Below, piece by piece: positions 8,971-17,942 of a DNA stretch of 64,000 bases; the first letter of the stretch is position 1; the number at the start of each line of letters is the position of its first letter. The translations under genes and the position numbers were made by a program. Source of the DNA: Kocuria sp. (GTDB taxonomy: Bacteria; Actinomycetota; Actinomycetes; Actinomycetales; Micrococcaceae). The notes beneath the pieces were generated by a model. It was given only the letters and a program-made list of their open reading frames with translations, searched no databases and had not been told where the DNA came from. The stretch covers positions 175,416 through 239,415 of the forward strand of contig JAUNHG010000001.1 of NCBI GenBank assembly GCA_030524035.1. The letters run 5' to 3'.

Positions 8971-9708
8971 CTACTTCACCAGTGTCATTTCACATGAGTA
9001 CATATCGGCTCGGTATAGGTGGTGGCCGCTATCAACGGCTCGACCGTTGGAATCACGGGCCACCCGTTCCATGAGCACCAACGGGGAACCTTTGTCAACG
9101 TCCAGCAGCTTGGCTTGTTCTGCTGTGGCCACAGTGGCCCCCATGCGTTGGTGGGCTAACCGGAAATCCACGCCAGCTGTTCGCATGAGGTCGTAAAGAC
9201 CGTGGTGATCAAGTTGGTCCTGGGGTAGCGTCACGATGTCGTTAGGAACCCAGTTCTCCATGATCGCCAACGGTGTGCCGTCAATGGAGCGTACGCGGCG
9301 CAAGTACTGTACGGGGGTGCCTTCCGTGATACCTAGGAGGTCGGCGCGGTCTTGATCTGCTGTAACGTGGGCAAATTCCACAAGCCGGGTGGTGGGTGTG
9401 GAACCTTGTTCCACAAGGTCGTCGTACAAGGACGACAACTGCAATGGCCGACGCACTGGAGGCTCCACCACCTGGGTGCCAATGCCACGACGCCGCACCA
9501 CAAGTCCCGCCTGGACTAGCTGATCTAGGGCTTGCCGCATGGTGGGGCGAGACAGGTTGTAGCGTTTGGCAAGCTCAATTTCGTTATCCAAGCGGGTGCC
9601 AGGTGGTAAAGACCCATCGCGAATCGCGGTTTCAAGAGAGGTAGCCACCTGGTGGTAAAGCGGGACCGGGGACGACCGATCTAGTGCGATATGCACGTCC
9701 GTAACCAT
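8971..9708 (-). CDS. GntR-family regulator with UTRA effector domain
   Basis: A 245-residue transcription factor. Residues about 10-80 form the GntR winged helix (SRPTMRQALDQLVQAGLV, then RRRGIGTQV). Residues about 95-240 form a UTRA (HutC-type) ligand-binding domain. It is the first gene of the set leading to iolB, and a perfect 14-base palindrome lies 29 bases upstream of its start, which suggests autoregulation. The ligand is probably a sugar phosphate or inositol intermediate. Its place between iol-type and galactokinase/nan genes leaves open which block it controls. Confidence 0.82.
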   Translation of the reverse strand: MVTDVHIALDRSSPVPLYHQVATSLETAIRDGSLPPGTRLDNEIELAKRYNLSRPTMRQALDQLVQAGLVVRRRGIGTQVVEPPVRRPLQLSSLYDDLVEQGSTPTTRLVEFAHVTADQDRADLLGITEGTPVQYLRRVRSIDGTPLAIMENWVPNDIVTLPQDQLDHHGLYDLMRTAGVDFRLAHQRMGATVATAEQAKLLDVDKGSPLVLMERVARDSNGRAVDSGHHLYRADMYSCEMTLVK

Positions 9709-9736
9709 GGGGGCTCCTTCGTGTGATACATGTCAT

Positions 9737-9750
9737 TTTGTCATGACAAA
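9737..9750. promoter_or_regulatory. Perfect palindrome, likely GntR operator
   Basis: TTTGTCATGACAAA is a perfect inverted repeat of 7+7 bases. An extra TGTCAT half-site sits immediately to the left (9731-9736). It lies in the gap between the galactokinase stop and the GntR/UTRA start, the position expected for autoregulation. The size and symmetry suit a dimeric GntR protein; binding is inferred. Confidence 0.55.
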
Positions 9751-9777
9751 GGGGTGGATGGAAGTGAGATGACGTTG

Positions 9778-11175
9778 TTAGTCGCAGTCGCGGCACAGCT
9801 GACCGCCGGGGGCACTGGGCTCAATACACAAGAACCGTGGGCGCGGCAGGCCGACGGTTAATACAGACTGATCAATTGCAGCTACCACGGCGGCCACCTT
9901 GTTGACGGGCAGCAGCATCAGCACGGATCCCCCAAAGCCGCCGCCGATCAGGCGTGCTCCAGCAGCTCCGGCGTGTTCGGCGGTATTGACGATCAGATCA
10001 GCGGCGGGGAAAGATGCCTGAGCGTTGTCGCGCATGGATACGTGACCTTCACTGAGGATTCGTCCCACATCAGCAGCCGCAGTGGAATCATTCCCGGATG
10101 GGGCGCCCCCGTGACGTAATAGCTGATCAATACGTTCCGAACGCAGCATTTCCGTCACAGCATGTGTGAGCCGACGGCGGGCTGCTTCCGGATCACGGCC
10201 ATCCAGTTGAGATGCCGACGGCGCTGCGCGATCCCACCGTTGCAGAAGAGCCTCACCATCGGCAGATGTGGGCTCGTCCGGCAGCAGGTCACGGAGACGG
10301 TCAGCGCCTAAAAAACGCGCGGCAGCTTCAGCGTCTTTACGACGTGAACTGAAATCATCGCCACCCAACCAGTGTGGGGTGCTGGTGTCCACCCCCACCA
10401 ACCGGTGCCCGGCCAGCAGCGGGTCGACCGGATGGTGAGCAATGCTGAAGTCCCGACAATCCAAGGACAGCACATGGCCGGGGCGGGAGCGGAGGCTCGC
10501 GGTTTGGTCCAGTCCACCCGTGGCAGCGCCAACTACCTCAACTTCGGCGAGCATGCAAGCGTGGGCGAGGACCGCTCGTGTGGCGTCGTCAAGGTCAGTG
10601 CGCCCCGTGGACAAACCCACAAACGCCAGAATGGCTGCGCATTCCAATGCTGCGGAGGACGATAAACCGCCGCCGACCGGCAGCGTAGAGCGGATTAACA
10701 GATCCGCACCAAAACCCCGGGGGATTGCCAACTCTGGGTGTTGTTCTGCGGCGATTTTCAGCGCCCACAGGGCACCGGCAACATACCCCGGCCACCCTGT
10801 GGGACTGCTCGGACCAATTGAATCCACGGGAACTTCCACAATCCCGCTATCCAGGCTGGGTTCAAGTGTGCGCATTCGCAGCAGACCATCGGATCGAGGG
10901 GCTGCTGCCACCAAGGTGCCGTAGGGTAGGGCCATCGGCAGGCAGCGTCCGCCCAGGAAATCAATGTGTTCGCCATTGAGGTTGGCCCGACCGGGGGACA
11001 TCCAGATGCCTTCAGGCTCCCGCTGAAACACCGCCCGGAATCTGCGGAATCCACGCCGCCCCATGGCTTCCAAATCAGGGTGGTCCACCCACAGGGGTTT
11101 AATCCCTTCAGGGATGCCCATAGCGGCATGTGACGCCATGGCTGTACCACTGGGCATAGTGCAGTATGCGTTCAC
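9778..11175 (-). CDS. galK: Galactokinase-family GHMP kinase
   Basis: A 465-residue GHMP kinase with all three family motifs. The N-terminal galactokinase signature is PGRANLNGEHIDF, followed by the ATP loop LPVGGGLSSSAALE near residue 170 and the C-terminal RLIGGGFGGS. GGLDQTAS carries the aspartate equivalent to the galactokinase catalytic base. The start GTG follows GGAGG at a 4-base spacing. It would make galactose-1-phosphate, yet no galT or galE is nearby. It follows nanE in the same direction, so it may process galactose freed from sialylated glycans. Another hexose or amino-sugar kinase specificity cannot be excluded. Confidence 0.72.
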   Translation of the reverse strand: MNAYCTMPSGTAMASHAAMGIPEGIKPLWVDHPDLEAMGRRGFRRFRAVFQREPEGIWMSPGRANLNGEHIDFLGGRCLPMALPYGTLVAAAPRSDGLLRMRTLEPSLDSGIVEVPVDSIGPSSPTGWPGYVAGALWALKIAAEQHPELAIPRGFGADLLIRSTLPVGGGLSSSAALECAAILAFVGLSTGRTDLDDATRAVLAHACMLAEVEVVGAATGGLDQTASLRSRPGHVLSLDCRDFSIAHHPVDPLLAGHRLVGVDTSTPHWLGGDDFSSRRKDAEAAARFLGADRLRDLLPDEPTSADGEALLQRWDRAAPSASQLDGRDPEAARRRLTHAVTEMLRSERIDQLLRHGGAPSGNDSTAAADVGRILSEGHVSMRDNAQASFPAADLIVNTAEHAGAAGARLIGGGFGGSVLMLLPVNKVAAVVAAIDQSVLTVGLPRPRFLCIEPSAPGGQLCRDCD

Positions 11176-11245
11176 GGGGCCTCCTGAAAATGGGCAATGC
11201 TTACGAGCCTAGTCTTCTGGCGCTCCTCGTGCTGTATCCGGGAAA

Positions 11246-11947
11246 TCACACTGGATCGTGTGCCGTGGTCACCGCCTCCCGGAACCAGGAAGTGATGCTT
11301 GACGGGTGGGTGATGGCTGTGCCCACCACCACGGCGTCCGCGCCGGCTCGTAGTGCTGCTTGTGCCTGCTGTGGTGTGTGGATTCGGCCTTCAGCAATCA
11401 GTAACTGGCCAGTGTCGCGATTGATCCGTTCGGCGATGCTGGATATCAGCTCCAAGTCTGGCCCAGCGGTGATGGGACGGGCGGGGGTGTAGCCAGCAAG
11501 GGTTGTGCCGATGAATTCACAACCGAGTTCTGCAGCGATTGTGGCGGATTCAAGGTCATCGCAGTCGGCCATGATGGGGCCATCCCACTGTTCGCGGATA
11601 GCCGCTACCGTCTGCGCAAAGTTCAACCCATCAGGACGTGGGCGGGTGGTGGCATCCAGCGCCAATACGTCAGCACCGGCGCTGATCACGGCGCGGCAAT
11701 GGTCCACGGTGGGTGTGATGAACACGCCGTCTTTCCCGTCTTTCCACAAGCCGATGATCGGTACCTGGACTGTGTCCCGGACGGCACGGATGTCTTCCGG
11801 GCCTTGCACACGAACTGCGGTAGCGCCCCCGGTCACCACCGAGGCGGCAACCTGAGCCATGGTGTGCGGGTTCCGCATAGGTTCACCCGGGTAGGCCTGG
11901 CACGAGACAACTAGGCTGCCCCGATTAATGAATGATGATGTGTGCAT
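11246..11947 (-). CDS. nanE: N-acetylmannosamine-6-phosphate 2-epimerase
   Basis: Converts ManNAc-6-phosphate to GlcNAc-6-phosphate, step three of sialic acid breakdown. The 233-residue TIM barrel shows NanE motifs: VRVQGPEDI, IIGLWKDG near residue 75, ALDATTRPRP near residue 105, MADCDDLE and a C-terminal VVVGTAITHP phosphate-binding segment. The start follows AAGGA. It lies 45 bases after nanK in the gene run nanA-nanK-nanE, matching corynebacterial sialic acid clusters. Confidence 0.88.
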   Translation of the reverse strand: MHTSSFINRGSLVVSCQAYPGEPMRNPHTMAQVAASVVTGGATAVRVQGPEDIRAVRDTVQVPIIGLWKDGKDGVFITPTVDHCRAVISAGADVLALDATTRPRPDGLNFAQTVAAIREQWDGPIMADCDDLESATIAAELGCEFIGTTLAGYTPARPITAGPDLELISSIAERINRDTGQLLIAEGRIHTPQQAQAALRAGADAVVVGTAITHPSSITSWFREAVTTAHDPV

Positions 11948-11992
11948 GGGAGTTCCTTGAGATGGGGAGATATGCGGTACGGCAGGGGTGTG

Positions 11993-12949
11993 TCATATGT
12001 GGTCAAGTGCGTAGGAAGCTGCACCAAACAAGGCAGCACGTACACCCAACGTTGCGTCGTAGATGGGGGTGGATGCCACTATGTCCATGGCTTCCTGCCG
12101 AATGCCTGCCTGCAGCGATGCCCGCCAGTCAGCGCTGGCTCCGATTACCCCGCCGGTCAGAGCAATGAGGTCAACATCCATGGTGTTCAGCAAACCGCCG
12201 ATCACTCGCCCTGTGGCTAGCCCCGCCGTGCGGTAGGCCTGGAGTGCAGGTTCCAGGCCATCGCGGGCACGTGCGGCAAGCTCTTTGCCATCCGTGGCGG
12301 TATAGCCCAGGCGCTGTGCCTGAGCCAGAATAGCCGGGCCGGATGCGACGGCTTCCAAGTGTCCGATGCCACCACACGGGCATGGCAGATCGAGAGCCTC
12401 TGACACGGGGATATGCCCAAGGTGTCCGGCAGCTCCCCGTGCTCCACGTACGGGGGAGCCAGCGATTACTTGACACCCCCCGACCCCGGTGCCGACCGCC
12501 ACAAGCAACAGGCTATGAGCCGCTTTGCCTACGCCAAAACGGGCTTCACCCAGCCCATGTGCGTGGACGTCGTTGAGGGCGCGTACAGGTCGGGTGATTT
12601 TTTGTTGGAAAGCAGCCACCAGATCAGTACCGGCCCAGCCTGTGATGGCGTCGGTGGCGTGGGTGACCGTGCCGTTGTGGGGGTCAATAACACCCGCAGC
12701 GGCAATGCCAACGGCGGCCAGCTGCCCCCAAGTGCAGCTGGCCGCTTGCACGGCACGGTCGGCGGCGTCGAAGGCATGGGACAGTACAGCGGATGCCCCC
12801 TGCTGCGACGGTGTCGGCACGGTTGCTTCCCCCAATATCACTGGGGTTTCAGCACCAACGGCCACCACTGCGGCAGTGGTTTTGGTGCCGCCGATATCCA
12901 ACGACAGAACGACGTCCTTACGCATGGAATCCCGATTCGCCCAACTCAC
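11993..12949 (-). CDS. nanK: N-acetylmannosamine kinase (ROK family)
   Basis: Phosphorylates ManNAc released by NanA. It is a ROK protein of 318 residues with the ATP-binding DIGGTKT motif near residue 17, the substrate/GxGxGG segment VGTGVGG near residue 150 and the zinc-type cluster HLGHIPV...CPCGGIGHLE around residues 193-215. The GTG start overlaps the nanA stop (GTGA), suggesting translational coupling. An ATG eight codons later (12925) is an alternative start; neither has a strong Shine-Dalgarno sequence. Confidence 0.85.
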   Translation of the reverse strand: MSWANRDSMRKDVVLSLDIGGTKTTAAVVAVGAETPVILGEATVPTPSQQGASAVLSHAFDAADRAVQAASCTWGQLAAVGIAAAGVIDPHNGTVTHATDAITGWAGTDLVAAFQQKITRPVRALNDVHAHGLGEARFGVGKAAHSLLLVAVGTGVGGCQVIAGSPVRGARGAAGHLGHIPVSEALDLPCPCGGIGHLEAVASGPAILAQAQRLGYTATDGKELAARARDGLEPALQAYRTAGLATGRVIGGLLNTMDVDLIALTGGVIGASADWRASLQAGIRQEAMDIVASTPIYDATLGVRAALFGAASYALDHI

Positions 12950-13923
12950 AGCAGCCCGTGCCGTGCCAGAATGTCCCGGATCTTGGCTGAGGTGGTTTCA
13001 TCCAGTGCTGTCATGGGGGGGGACATGGTGTTGGTACTGAATACCCCCATTTCCCGCAGGGCTGTTTTGAAAGCGCCCACCCCGGCGGCGGGCCCTACCT
13101 TGCCGTGGGGGGTGAAGACGATCTCAAACAGAGCAGCTAACCGCTCCTGTTCCTGACGGGCGGTTTCCCAGTCCTTTGCCATAGCTGCTCGGTGTAACCG
13201 CACATAACCGTCGGGATCCACGTTGCCAAGTCCTGGCACGGAACCATGTGCTCCGGACAGGTAAGCACCATCCACCACAACCTCGTGGCCGGTCAGAAGA
13301 GTCAGAGGGTTACCGGATGCCTGGTTGAGCGCTGCGAGTCTGCGGAACGAGACATCGTCACCACTGGAATCTTTGACACCGCTCAGCACGCCGTCATTGC
13401 CCAGTTCCACCAGGTGTGCCGGGTTCAGCTTTTGGTGCACACACACCGGAATGTCATAGGCCCACAGCGGTGCCGGCGCGGCCTGGGCGATTTGACGGAA
13501 ATGGGCATCCAGTTCTTCCGGCCCGCTGATTGCATAAAATGGGGCAGTGGCCACAAACCCCGCGATACTAAAGCGTTCGGCTGCTTGGATGTGCTGGATC
13601 ACCCGTGAGGTTTGCATGTCGATCACCCCCACGATCACGGGGACTTGACCTGATACTTCCGTCACCACTGTGTCCAGGACCACCGCGCGGGTGTTGTCGT
13701 CGTAAAACGCAACCTCCCCGGAGGAGCCCAACGCAAAAATTCCGTCCACACCGGCTTCCAGCAGCCGTGTTACTTGGCGGCTGAGGGAGGCGCGGTCCAC
13801 CTCCCCTTCAGCGGTCAGGGGAGTTACCAGCGGCGGAACCACACCGGTTACAGCACCTGGTGTGCCCCCGGCGGGTGCTGCGGGTGAGGGTGTGGTGAAG
13901 GTTTCAGTGTGGTGATCGGTCAT
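12946..13923 (-). CDS. nanA: N-acetylneuraminate lyase / DapA-family aldolase
   Basis: Cleaves N-acetylneuraminate to ManNAc and pyruvate. The 325-residue protein belongs to the DapA/NanA class I aldolase superfamily, with FALGSSGE as the pyruvate-binding loop, YDIPV carrying the catalytic tyrosine and GVKDSSGD carrying the Schiff-base lysine. The first about 25 residues (TTPSPAAPAGG and so on) are a low-complexity extension. It overlaps nanK and lies downstream of the sialic acid importer genes, which favours NanA over dihydrodipicolinate synthase. Sequence alone does not separate the two with certainty. Confidence 0.8.
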   Translation of the reverse strand: MTDHHTETFTTPSPAAPAGGTPGAVTGVVPPLVTPLTAEGEVDRASLSRQVTRLLEAGVDGIFALGSSGEVAFYDDNTRAVVLDTVVTEVSGQVPVIVGVIDMQTSRVIQHIQAAERFSIAGFVATAPFYAISGPEELDAHFRQIAQAAPAPLWAYDIPVCVHQKLNPAHLVELGNDGVLSGVKDSSGDDVSFRRLAALNQASGNPLTLLTGHEVVVDGAYLSGAHGSVPGLGNVDPDGYVRLHRAAMAKDWETARQEQERLAALFEIVFTPHGKVGPAAGVGAFKTALREMGVFSTNTMSPPMTALDETTSAKIRDILARHGLL

Positions 13924-13983
13924 TGCTCCGGTCTTTTCGTAGGACGTGGTGTGAGGGCGTGTGCGTATGAAACGCGGGTGTTG

Positions 13984-14820
13984 CTATGCGTTGGGGGAAG
14001 AGGCCAGCAGCTTCGGTGCAGCCGCTAGAAGACTGGTCGTGTAAGCATCCTGAGTGTGTTGAAAAATGTGTTCAGTGGTTCCCTGTTCGATGATGCGGCC
14101 CCCGTTCATCACCAGAATCCGGTCCGAGACGAATCGGACGGTGTTGATGTCATGGGAAATGAACACCAGCCCCAGGCCTAGCTCCCGTTTGAGATCCATG
14201 AGTAGGTTCAATACCTGAGCCCGCACGGAAACATCCAAGGCGCTGGTTGGTTCATCGGCCACGATGATTTCTGGGGATAGCGCCAAAGCCCTGGCGATGG
14301 CCACACGCTGCCGTTGCCCACCCGATATTTGGCGGGGGAGCACATCTAAGGCCGACTGCGGTAAGCCGACTAGGTGCATGAGTTCCTTGACCTTCGCGTG
14401 CCGTTCTCGTTCGGTGCCGATCCCGTGGACTCGTAGGGGGTCCATCAGGGTTTCACGCACCACCATGCGTGGGTTCAGCGCAGTGGCGGGGTCTTGGAAG
14501 ACTACGGAAACGGTGCGACCCAACTTTTTACGTGCCGCGGCGCTGCGGCCCAGGGCTTTGCCGTGGAATAGCACATCGCCTTCCGTAACTTTCTGCAGAC
14601 CCACCATCACGCGTGCCAGCGTGGACTTGCCAGACCCGGATTCCCCGACAATCCCTAGCACTTCACCGGCGTGGACTGAGGCATCCACGTGATCGACAGC
14701 GCGCAGGGTATCCGGGCGCAGTAGTTTGCCGCTGCGTAGTGTGTGAACCACGCTGACTCCGCGTAATTCGATGATCGGTTGCTCGGTGGTGTTGTGATCT
14801 AGTGCTGTGGTGGAGTTCAC
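13984..14820 (-). CDS. siaI: Sialic acid ABC importer ATPase (oligopeptide type)
   Basis: A 278-residue cytoplasmic ATPase of the DppF/OppF group. It has Walker A GESGSGKST near residue 60, signature QISGGQRQR, Walker B IIVADEPTSALD and the H-loop ISHD. Its start overlaps the stop of the preceding permease-ATPase gene by 4 bases. With the fused second ATPase domain upstream it completes the two nucleotide-binding sites. The gene name follows the C. glutamicum siaEFGI organisation. By sequence alone a peptide substrate is equally possible; context favours sialic acid. Confidence 0.75.
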   Translation of the reverse strand: MNSTTALDHNTTEQPIIELRGVSVVHTLRSGKLLRPDTLRAVDHVDASVHAGEVLGIVGESGSGKSTLARVMVGLQKVTEGDVLFHGKALGRSAAARKKLGRTVSVVFQDPATALNPRMVVRETLMDPLRVHGIGTERERHAKVKELMHLVGLPQSALDVLPRQISGGQRQRVAIARALALSPEIIVADEPTSALDVSVRAQVLNLLMDLKRELGLGLVFISHDINTVRFVSDRILVMNGGRIIEQGTTEHIFQHTQDAYTTSLLAAAPKLLASSPNA

Positions 14821-16865
14821 CGGGGGTTCCTTTCCGCAGATGCGGACGCGGTGGCAGGTCCGTTAGGGTCCAAGCTGGCCGGTAAGTCACCGGTAGTGGC
14901 CACCGCATGATCTGTGCCGTCAACTATCCGCAGTTCGGGTCGGATATCTGGATTGGCCGCTGGGTCTTGCGACCGAGGTGCAAACCGGTCACCGGTGGCA
15001 AATTCACGGGGGGAAGGCACCGTGCCAGGGACCTGATGGAGCCTGTCGGCGCCGGCTTCAATGGAGAGCACGGAGCCGAGCAGTCCCCGGGTGTATTCAT
15101 GGCGTGGGTCCGTGAGTAGGTCCCGCACCCCTGCCTGTTCCACCACCTGGCCGGCGTACATCACGGTGACCCGGTCAGCCAGCTGTGCCACTAGGGCCAG
15201 ATCGTGGCTGACGAACACCATGGCGAATCCGAGTTCTTCACGCAGACGGTTGAGCAGATCCACCACCTGCTTCTGCACGGTGACATCCAGTGCGGTGGTT
15301 GGTTCGTCAGCAATCACGAGCTTGGGGTCACGGGTGAGGGCCATAGCGATCAGGACCCGTTGCCGCTGCCCACCGGATAGTTCGTGGGGGTAGGAGGCCA
15401 ACGTACGCTGTGGGTCCAGACCCACGAGCTCCAGCAGCTCTTCAGCGCTGCGGGTGCCTCCACGACTGGTCAGCTGTTTCATTTGCGCCCGGATCAGCAT
15501 GGACGGGTTCAGGGAGCTGAGTGCGTCCTGGTAAACCATGGCGATTTCATGCCCCCGGAGCCGGTTGATCTGTTGGGGCGACATGGTCACAAGGTTTTCG
15601 CCGTCCAGCAGAATTTCCCCGGAGATTGTGGCGGTGCGGGGTAATAACCCCATGACCGCCAGACTGGTCACGGATTTACCGGATCCGGATTCCCCGACCA
15701 GCCCCATGGTTTCACCCCGCCGAACGGTAAAGGACACGTCGTCGAGGATGTCCACGTCACCGTGTGCTTGGGGGAAAGACACATGGAGGTTCCGGACCTC
15801 CAAAAGCGGAGCGTCCTCCGTGTCCAACCTGGTGCGGGGCGTCTTACTGCGTGAGCGCTCAGCGGTGCGCAACTGCGCCAGGGCATCGTGCAGAAGACGC
15901 TGAGTGGTCTGGGCATCAGTTAACCCCAGGGGCGCGTGCCCGGCGTCGTGCGCAGCAGCATTCTGAGCTTTCTGCTCGTCAGCATCAACATTCGCCCGCA
16001 CCTTGATCTGTGGGCTGGCCAGTGCATCTGTGAGACCTTCCGATAGCACATTTAATGCCAGGACGGTCAGCAGAATCATGAGCCCGGGGAAGAAGGTAGG
16101 CCACCACGCTCCAGTTAGTAGGAGTTGTTTGCCGTCGGACAAAATATTGCCCCAGGACGGTTCCGGTGGTTGCACACCGGCGTTGATGAAGGACAACGAG
16201 GCTTCAAAGATGATGGCGTCGGCCACAAGCACCGTCGCAAAAACCATGATGGGGGCCACGCAGTTACGTGCCACGTGCTTGACCAGAATCCATGCGGTAG
16301 ATGCCCCCATGACTTGGGAGGCTGCAACGTAATCCTCCCCAAACTGGGCCAACACGTTGGCTCGGATCACCCGCGCCAATTGTGGGACGTAGAGGAAGGC
16401 AATGGCCAAGATGATTACTGGCAGCGAGGTACCAAAGACCGCCACAAACACGGCAGCCAGTGCGATTCCGGGGAAGGACATGATGACGTCCAGGATTCGC
16501 ATCAGAATTTCTGATGGCCACTTGGCTGCTGTGGCAGCGATGGACCCGAGCACGGCGGCTGCCAGCAGCGCTACAGCTGTGGCGGAGAAGCCGATCAGCA
16601 AGGAGGACTGAGCGCCGTAGAGTACACGGGACAGGAGGTCACGGCCGATGCGGTCGGTACCAAACCAGTGTTCGGCCCCCGGCTGCTGCACTGGAACACC
16701 TGTGGCGAGCGGGTCGTGGGGTGCGATCAGTGGTGCAGCCAGGGCGCAGATCGCTAGCAAAAGCAAAAACACTAGGGCGATCTTTGACGGCAATGGCAGG
16801 TGAGCGAGTCTGCTCACCGGCGCGCCGCTGAGGCTATGAAGACGTGATCCGAGACGAAAACGCAT
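14817..16865 (-). CDS. siaG: Fused ABC permease-ATPase, sialic acid importer
   Basis: A 682-residue fusion. Residues about 25-290 form a DppC-type permease with six hydrophobic helices and the EAA-type loop around VIRANVLAQFGEDYV. Residues about 350-610 form a DppD-type ATPase with GESGSGKSV, ELSGGQRQR, VIADEPTTALD and an oligopeptide-type C-terminal tail. A longer in-frame start overlapping siaF exists, but the ATG one base after the siaF stop, with AGGAA upstream, is preferred. The same fusion is known from the C. glutamicum sialic acid importer, which supports the substrate assignment. Confidence 0.78.
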   Translation of the reverse strand: MRFRLGSRLHSLSGAPVSRLAHLPLPSKIALVFLLLLAICALAAPLIAPHDPLATGVPVQQPGAEHWFGTDRIGRDLLSRVLYGAQSSLLIGFSATAVALLAAAVLGSIAATAAKWPSEILMRILDVIMSFPGIALAAVFVAVFGTSLPVIILAIAFLYVPQLARVIRANVLAQFGEDYVAASQVMGASTAWILVKHVARNCVAPIMVFATVLVADAIIFEASLSFINAGVQPPEPSWGNILSDGKQLLLTGAWWPTFFPGLMILLTVLALNVLSEGLTDALASPQIKVRANVDADEQKAQNAAAHDAGHAPLGLTDAQTTQRLLHDALAQLRTAERSRSKTPRTRLDTEDAPLLEVRNLHVSFPQAHGDVDILDDVSFTVRRGETMGLVGESGSGKSVTSLAVMGLLPRTATISGEILLDGENLVTMSPQQINRLRGHEIAMVYQDALSSLNPSMLIRAQMKQLTSRGGTRSAEELLELVGLDPQRTLASYPHELSGGQRQRVLIAMALTRDPKLVIADEPTTALDVTVQKQVVDLLNRLREELGFAMVFVSHDLALVAQLADRVTVMYAGQVVEQAGVRDLLTDPRHEYTRGLLGSVLSIEAGADRLHQVPGTVPSPREFATGDRFAPRSQDPAANPDIRPELRIVDGTDHAVATTGDLPASLDPNGPATASASAERNPR

Positions 16866-16866
16866 G

Positions 16867-17832
16867 TCAGATGTTCCTGATTCGCGGGTTGACGATGACG
16901 TAGAGCATGTCAACGAGGATGTTCACGATGATGAAAGCGATGGCGACGGTTAATGTGACGCCCTGAACGAGGAAGACGTCGTTGCGCGTCACACCGTCCA
17001 GAATCAGCTGCCCCATGGCTTGGATGTTGAAGATGATTTCGATGATCACCGCACCACCCATGAGGTACCCCACCCGTAGCCCCAGCACAGTGATGGGTGT
17101 GATCAGTGCATTACGTAGGACGTTGCGTGCCACCACGATGCGGTATGGCACCCCGGCGCCGACGGCAGTGCGGACGTAGTCACGGTCCAGTTCTTCCACC
17201 ATGGCGGTGCGTACCACGCGGGTGAGGGAGCCTGCCACCGGTGTACCCAGGGCCAGGGCTGGGAGGAAGATATTACGCGCCCACGTGCCTGGATCGCTCA
17301 GAGCGCTGACCCATTGGGTGACCAGCGCGGGGAACGCGTACCAGCCGCCGGGCACTGCCCCCAGCCACTGGATTAATAGGATGGCCAGCCAGAACGATGG
17401 CGTCGCCAGCGCGGCGATTGATACCACCCGGATGAGTTGGTCTACCCAGGTGTCCCGGAATAAAGCTGCCAACACCCCAAAGAGTGTGGCGAAAACCACC
17501 GCCACCAAAAGGCCCAGGAAAGTTAATTGCAGTGTGATGGGAAAAGCTCGGACCACAGCATCCACAACGGGTGTGTTTCCGCTGGTGATTCCTAGGTCAC
17601 CCTGGAGCAGGCCACCGAGGAACGTGAAGTATCGAACCCAGAGGGGGTCGTTCAGTCCGTTGGCTTCGCGGTAATTATCGAGGGCTTGCGCCGAGGCAGA
17701 TTCACCGAGCGCTAGACGCGCGGGATCTGACGGGGAAAAAGACATCACGACGAACACGAGCAGGGTAACGCCCAGGATCATGAGCGGCAGGGCCAGCAGA
17801 CGTCGTCCAATGAGTCGGAGCAGCTGAGTCAC
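16867..17832 (-). CDS. siaF: ABC permease DppB-type, sialic acid importer
   Basis: A 321-residue inner membrane permease with about six helices, the DppB-type N-terminus LRLIGRRLLALPLMILGVTL and the coupling loop DYVRTAVGAGVP. It pairs with the permease domain of the next gene. It is separated from the binding-protein gene by 110 bases that hold a long perfect hairpin. The gap to the next gene is one base. Confidence 0.8.
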   Translation of the reverse strand: MTQLLRLIGRRLLALPLMILGVTLLVFVVMSFSPSDPARLALGESASAQALDNYREANGLNDPLWVRYFTFLGGLLQGDLGITSGNTPVVDAVVRAFPITLQLTFLGLLVAVVFATLFGVLAALFRDTWVDQLIRVVSIAALATPSFWLAILLIQWLGAVPGGWYAFPALVTQWVSALSDPGTWARNIFLPALALGTPVAGSLTRVVRTAMVEELDRDYVRTAVGAGVPYRIVVARNVLRNALITPITVLGLRVGYLMGGAVIIEIIFNIQAMGQLILDGVTRNDVFLVQGVTLTVAIAFIIVNILVDMLYVIVNPRIRNI

Positions 17833-17882
17833 GGAATTCTCCAGGTCAAAGCCGGGTGGATGGGTGTGTGCGGCGAGTCAGG

Positions 17883-17935
17883 CGTGGCTGAGGCGCGATG
17901 CGGTTGTGTTATTGCAAGGCCGCGCCTCAGCCACG
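17883..17935. promoter_or_regulatory. 15-bp perfect stem-loop between siaE and siaF
   Basis: CGTGGCTGAGGCGCG (17883-17897) and its exact reverse complement (17921-17935) form a 15-bp stem around a 23-base loop, eight bases after the siaE stop. No T-run follows on the minus strand. It therefore looks less like a full terminator and more like an attenuating or mRNA-protecting hairpin that keeps the binding-protein message more abundant than the permease message. Confidence 0.65.
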
Positions 17936-17942
17936 TGCGGGG

